Assembly: GCA_023388235.1 (NCBI GenBank)
Contig: JAEWGQ010000338.1
Coordinates: 1-6,908, forward strand
Length of the DNA stretch: 6,908 nt
Reading direction: 5' to 3'
Source of the DNA: Actinomycetes bacterium
GTDB lineage: Bacteria > Actinomycetota > Actinomycetes > Actinomycetales > Cellulomonadaceae
Shown here: positions 5,544-6,908 of the stretch, in pieces
How positions within the stretch are numbered: the first letter of the stretch is position 1
Layout: every line of letters begins with the position of its first letter
The notes under the pieces: generated by a model
Told to the model about the DNA's origin: nothing
Database searches by the model: none
Seen by the model: only the letters and a program-made list of their open reading frames with translations
Position numbers and translations under genes: made by a program

Positions 5544-6797
5544 GTGCTCACCTGGCCCGCCCCGCAGATCCCGCAGCTCCCCGGCCAGGGAGGTCCCGTG
5601 CGCGTGCGGGACACGTCCAGCGGCGAGCTCGTGGTCGCCGCCCCCGGGCCCGACGCCACCCTGTACGTGTGCGGCATCACGCCGTACGACGCGACGCACC
5701 TGGGGCACGCCGCGACCTACGTGGCGTTCGACCTGCTGGTGCGCGGGTGGCTCGACGAGGGCAAGCGCGTGCGGTACGCCTCGAACGTCACGGACGTCGA
5801 CGACCCGCTGCTGGAGCGCGCGGAGGCCACCGGCGTGGACTGGCGCGAGCTCGCCGCGGACCAGACGGCGCTCTACCTGGAGGACATGACGGCGCTCGGC
5901 GTCGTCCCGCCGGACGTGTACACGGGCGCGGTCGAGGCGGTCCCGGCGGTCGTCGCGGCGGTCGAGGCGATGGTCGCCGACGGCACCGCGTACGTCGTGG
6001 GCGTGCCGGACGCGCACGGCCAGGGCGCCGGCGACGTGTACGCCGACGTGTCGGCGGACCCCGCGTTCGGCGAGGTCGCCCGCCTGGACCGCCCGGAGAT
6101 GCTCGCGCTGTTCGGCGAGCGCGGCGGGGACCCGGCGCGGGCCGGCAAGCGCGACGCGCTCGACCCGCTGCTGTGGCGCTCGGCGCGCCCGGGCGAGCCG
6201 TCCTGGGACGGCGGCGCCCTCGGCCCGGGCCGCCCGGGCTGGCACATCGAGTGCGCCGTGATCGCCCGCGACGGCATCGGCCTGCCGTTCGACGTGCAGG
6301 GCGGCGGGTCGGACCTGCGGTTCCCGCACCACGAGATGAGCACGTCGCACGCGCGGCTGCTGGACGACGGCGCGGGCGCCCGCACCCACGTGCACACCGG
6401 CATGGTCGGGCTGCACGGCGAGAAGATGAGCAAGTCCCTCGGCAACCTGGTGCTGGTCTCCCGGCTGCGGGCCGAGGGGGTGGACGCGATGGCGGTGCGG
6501 CTCGCGATCCTCGACCAGCACTACGCGTCGGACTGGGAGTGGACGGACGCGGCGCTGCACGCGGCGCAGGTCCGGCTCGCGCGGTGGCGCGCCGCGGTGT
6601 CCGGGAACGGCGGGCCCGACGCCGCCGCGGTGCTCGCGGAGGTCCGGGCCGCGCTGGCGGACGACCTCGACGCTCCCCGGGCGCTGCGCGCCGTGGACGC
6701 GTGGGCGGACACCGCGCTCGCCGGGGCCGAGGACGACGCGGGTGCGCCGGGCGTGGTCGCCCGCGCGGTGAACGCCCTGCTCGGGGTCCGGCTCTAG
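5544..6797 (+). CDS. mshC: L-cysteine:1D-myo-inositol 2-amino-2-deoxy-alpha-D-glucopyranoside ligase
   Basis: MshC joins cysteine to GlcN-Ins using ATP, through a cysteinyl-adenylate, in mycothiol biosynthesis in the cytosol. The 417-residue protein has a class I aminoacyl-tRNA synthetase catalytic domain related to CysRS. Visible motifs are [17 protein letters not shown] (41-57; Cys43 zinc ligand, HLGH at 52-55), [18 protein letters not shown] with Cys237, FPHHE with His262, and [10 protein letters not shown] (KMSKS at 294-298). These Cys43/Cys237/His262 positions fit the three-ligand zinc site known from mycobacterial MshC. FPHHEMS lacks the second Glu of the CysRS FPHHENE motif, and the protein is shorter than CysRS, without the anticodon-binding extension; both favour MshC. 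The GTG start at 5544 gives the usual [14 protein letters not shown]-terminus and sits 7 bases after TACGCT. It diverges from corA. Confidence 0.96.
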   Translation: MLTWPAPQIPQLPGQGGPVRVRDTSSGELVVAAPGPDATLYVCGITPYDATHLGHAATYVAFDLLVRGWLDEGKRVRYASNVTDVDDPLLERAEATGVDWRELAADQTALYLEDMTALGVVPPDVYTGAVEAVPAVVAAVEAMVADGTAYVVGVPDAHGQGAGDVYADVSADPAFGEVARLDRPEMLALFGERGGDPARAGKRDALDPLLWRSARPGEPSWDGGALGPGRPGWHIECAVIARDGIGLPFDVQGGGSDLRFPHHEMSTSHARLLDDGAGARTHVHTGMVGLHGEKMSKSLGNLVLVSRLRAEGVDAMAVRLAILDQHYASDWEWTDAALHAAQVRLARWRAAVSGNGGPDAAAVLAEVRAALADDLDAPRALRAVDAWADTALAGAEDDAGAPGVVARAVNALLGVRL

Positions 6798-6837
6798 CGC
6801 ACGCCGCCGGAGCCGCGGCCGGCCGGGTCACGCGGGC

Positions 6838-6877
6838 GACGACCGACCGGGAGGGCTCGGCGGACGCCCGGGTCGTC
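6838..6877 (+). terminator. Possible terminator hairpin downstream of mshC
   Basis: GACGACC (6838-6844) pairs with GGTCGTC (6871-6877). Inside it CGGG (6848-6851) pairs with CCCG (6867-6870), giving an 11-bp stem with a 3-base bulge and a 15-base loop. It begins 40 bases after the mshC stop. There is no U-tract. The rest of 6798-6908 shows no convincing gene, and the plus strand has no ATG or GTG there. Confidence 0.3.
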
Positions 6878-6908
6878 CCGGCCGCCCTCGTCCGCGAGGC
6901 CCCCGGCC

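Noticed and set aside
4401..6560. CorA frame extended upstream to 719 codons
   Set aside because: The extension beyond 5390 is antisense to mshC and lacks any CorA homology. The CorA N-terminus and GACAAT hexamer place the start at 5381.
5544..6797. Cysteinyl-tRNA synthetase (cysS) instead of mshC
   Set aside because: The protein ends at 417 residues without the anticodon-binding extension, FPHHEMS lacks the second Glu of the CysRS FPHHENE motif, and the N-terminus is of MshC type.
5788..6831. Minus-strand open frame antisense to mshC (347 codons)
   Set aside because: It is Arg/Pro/Ala-rich with no recognisable domain and is explained as the shadow of mshC codon bias.
1..6908. CRISPR array, insertion sequence, tRNA/rRNA gene or phage defence system
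   Set aside because: I saw no regularly spaced repeats, terminal inverted repeats, transposase motifs or tRNA-like cloverleaf. The genes are housekeeping or metabolic in type.

Overview
The window is very G+C-rich actinobacterial DNA. Its codon positions are strongly biased to G/C, it carries a mycothiol biosynthesis gene (mshC), and most starts sit directly behind a TANNNT hexamer (leaderless transcription). The gene set (M20 hydrolase, DUF5703 protein, undecaprenyl-diphosphatase, MshC) is a neighbourhood known from Actinobacteria, including the mycobacterial Rv2130c-Rv2141c region. The protein style suggests Micrococcales, perhaps a Cellulomonas relative; this is inference, and no rRNA or other marker is present to confirm it.

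Layout. Positions 1-225 hold the end of an M3-type metallopeptidase homology that stops about 100 residues short and runs in frame, with no stop codon, into the next gene. Then come an M20 metallohydrolase (268-1620, +), a DUF5703 protein (1624-1884, -), a 99-residue protein with a very acidic tail (1946-2245, +), an aldo/keto reductase (2248-3210, -), undecaprenyl-diphosphatase UppP (3296-4177, +) preceded by a possible 11-codon leaderless leader ORF (3264-3299), a CorA-type divalent-cation transporter (4401-5381, -) with a coupled 67-residue membrane protein behind it (4201-4404, -), and mshC (5544-6797, +). The last 111 bases contain only a possible terminator hairpin.

Transcription units alternate strand strictly (+ - + - + - +). 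Convergent neighbours have stop codons 2, 3 and 23 bases apart, each with a short dyad at the junction. Divergent neighbours share short promoter regions of 61, 85 and 162 bases. Five genes plus the leader ORF have a -10-like hexamer 6 to 8 bases before the start codon; only the DUF5703 gene has a clear Shine-Dalgarno sequence.

The genes do not form one pathway. UppP recycles the undecaprenyl carrier for the cell wall, MshC makes the mycothiol precursor, CorA moves Mg2+ or related ions, and the M20 and aldo/keto reductase enzymes have unknown substrates. This is mostly ordinary core-genome sequence. The points deserving a second look are the in-frame M3 remnant, the leader ORF before uppP, the Gln in place of the catalytic His in the reductase, and the small membrane protein coupled to corA.
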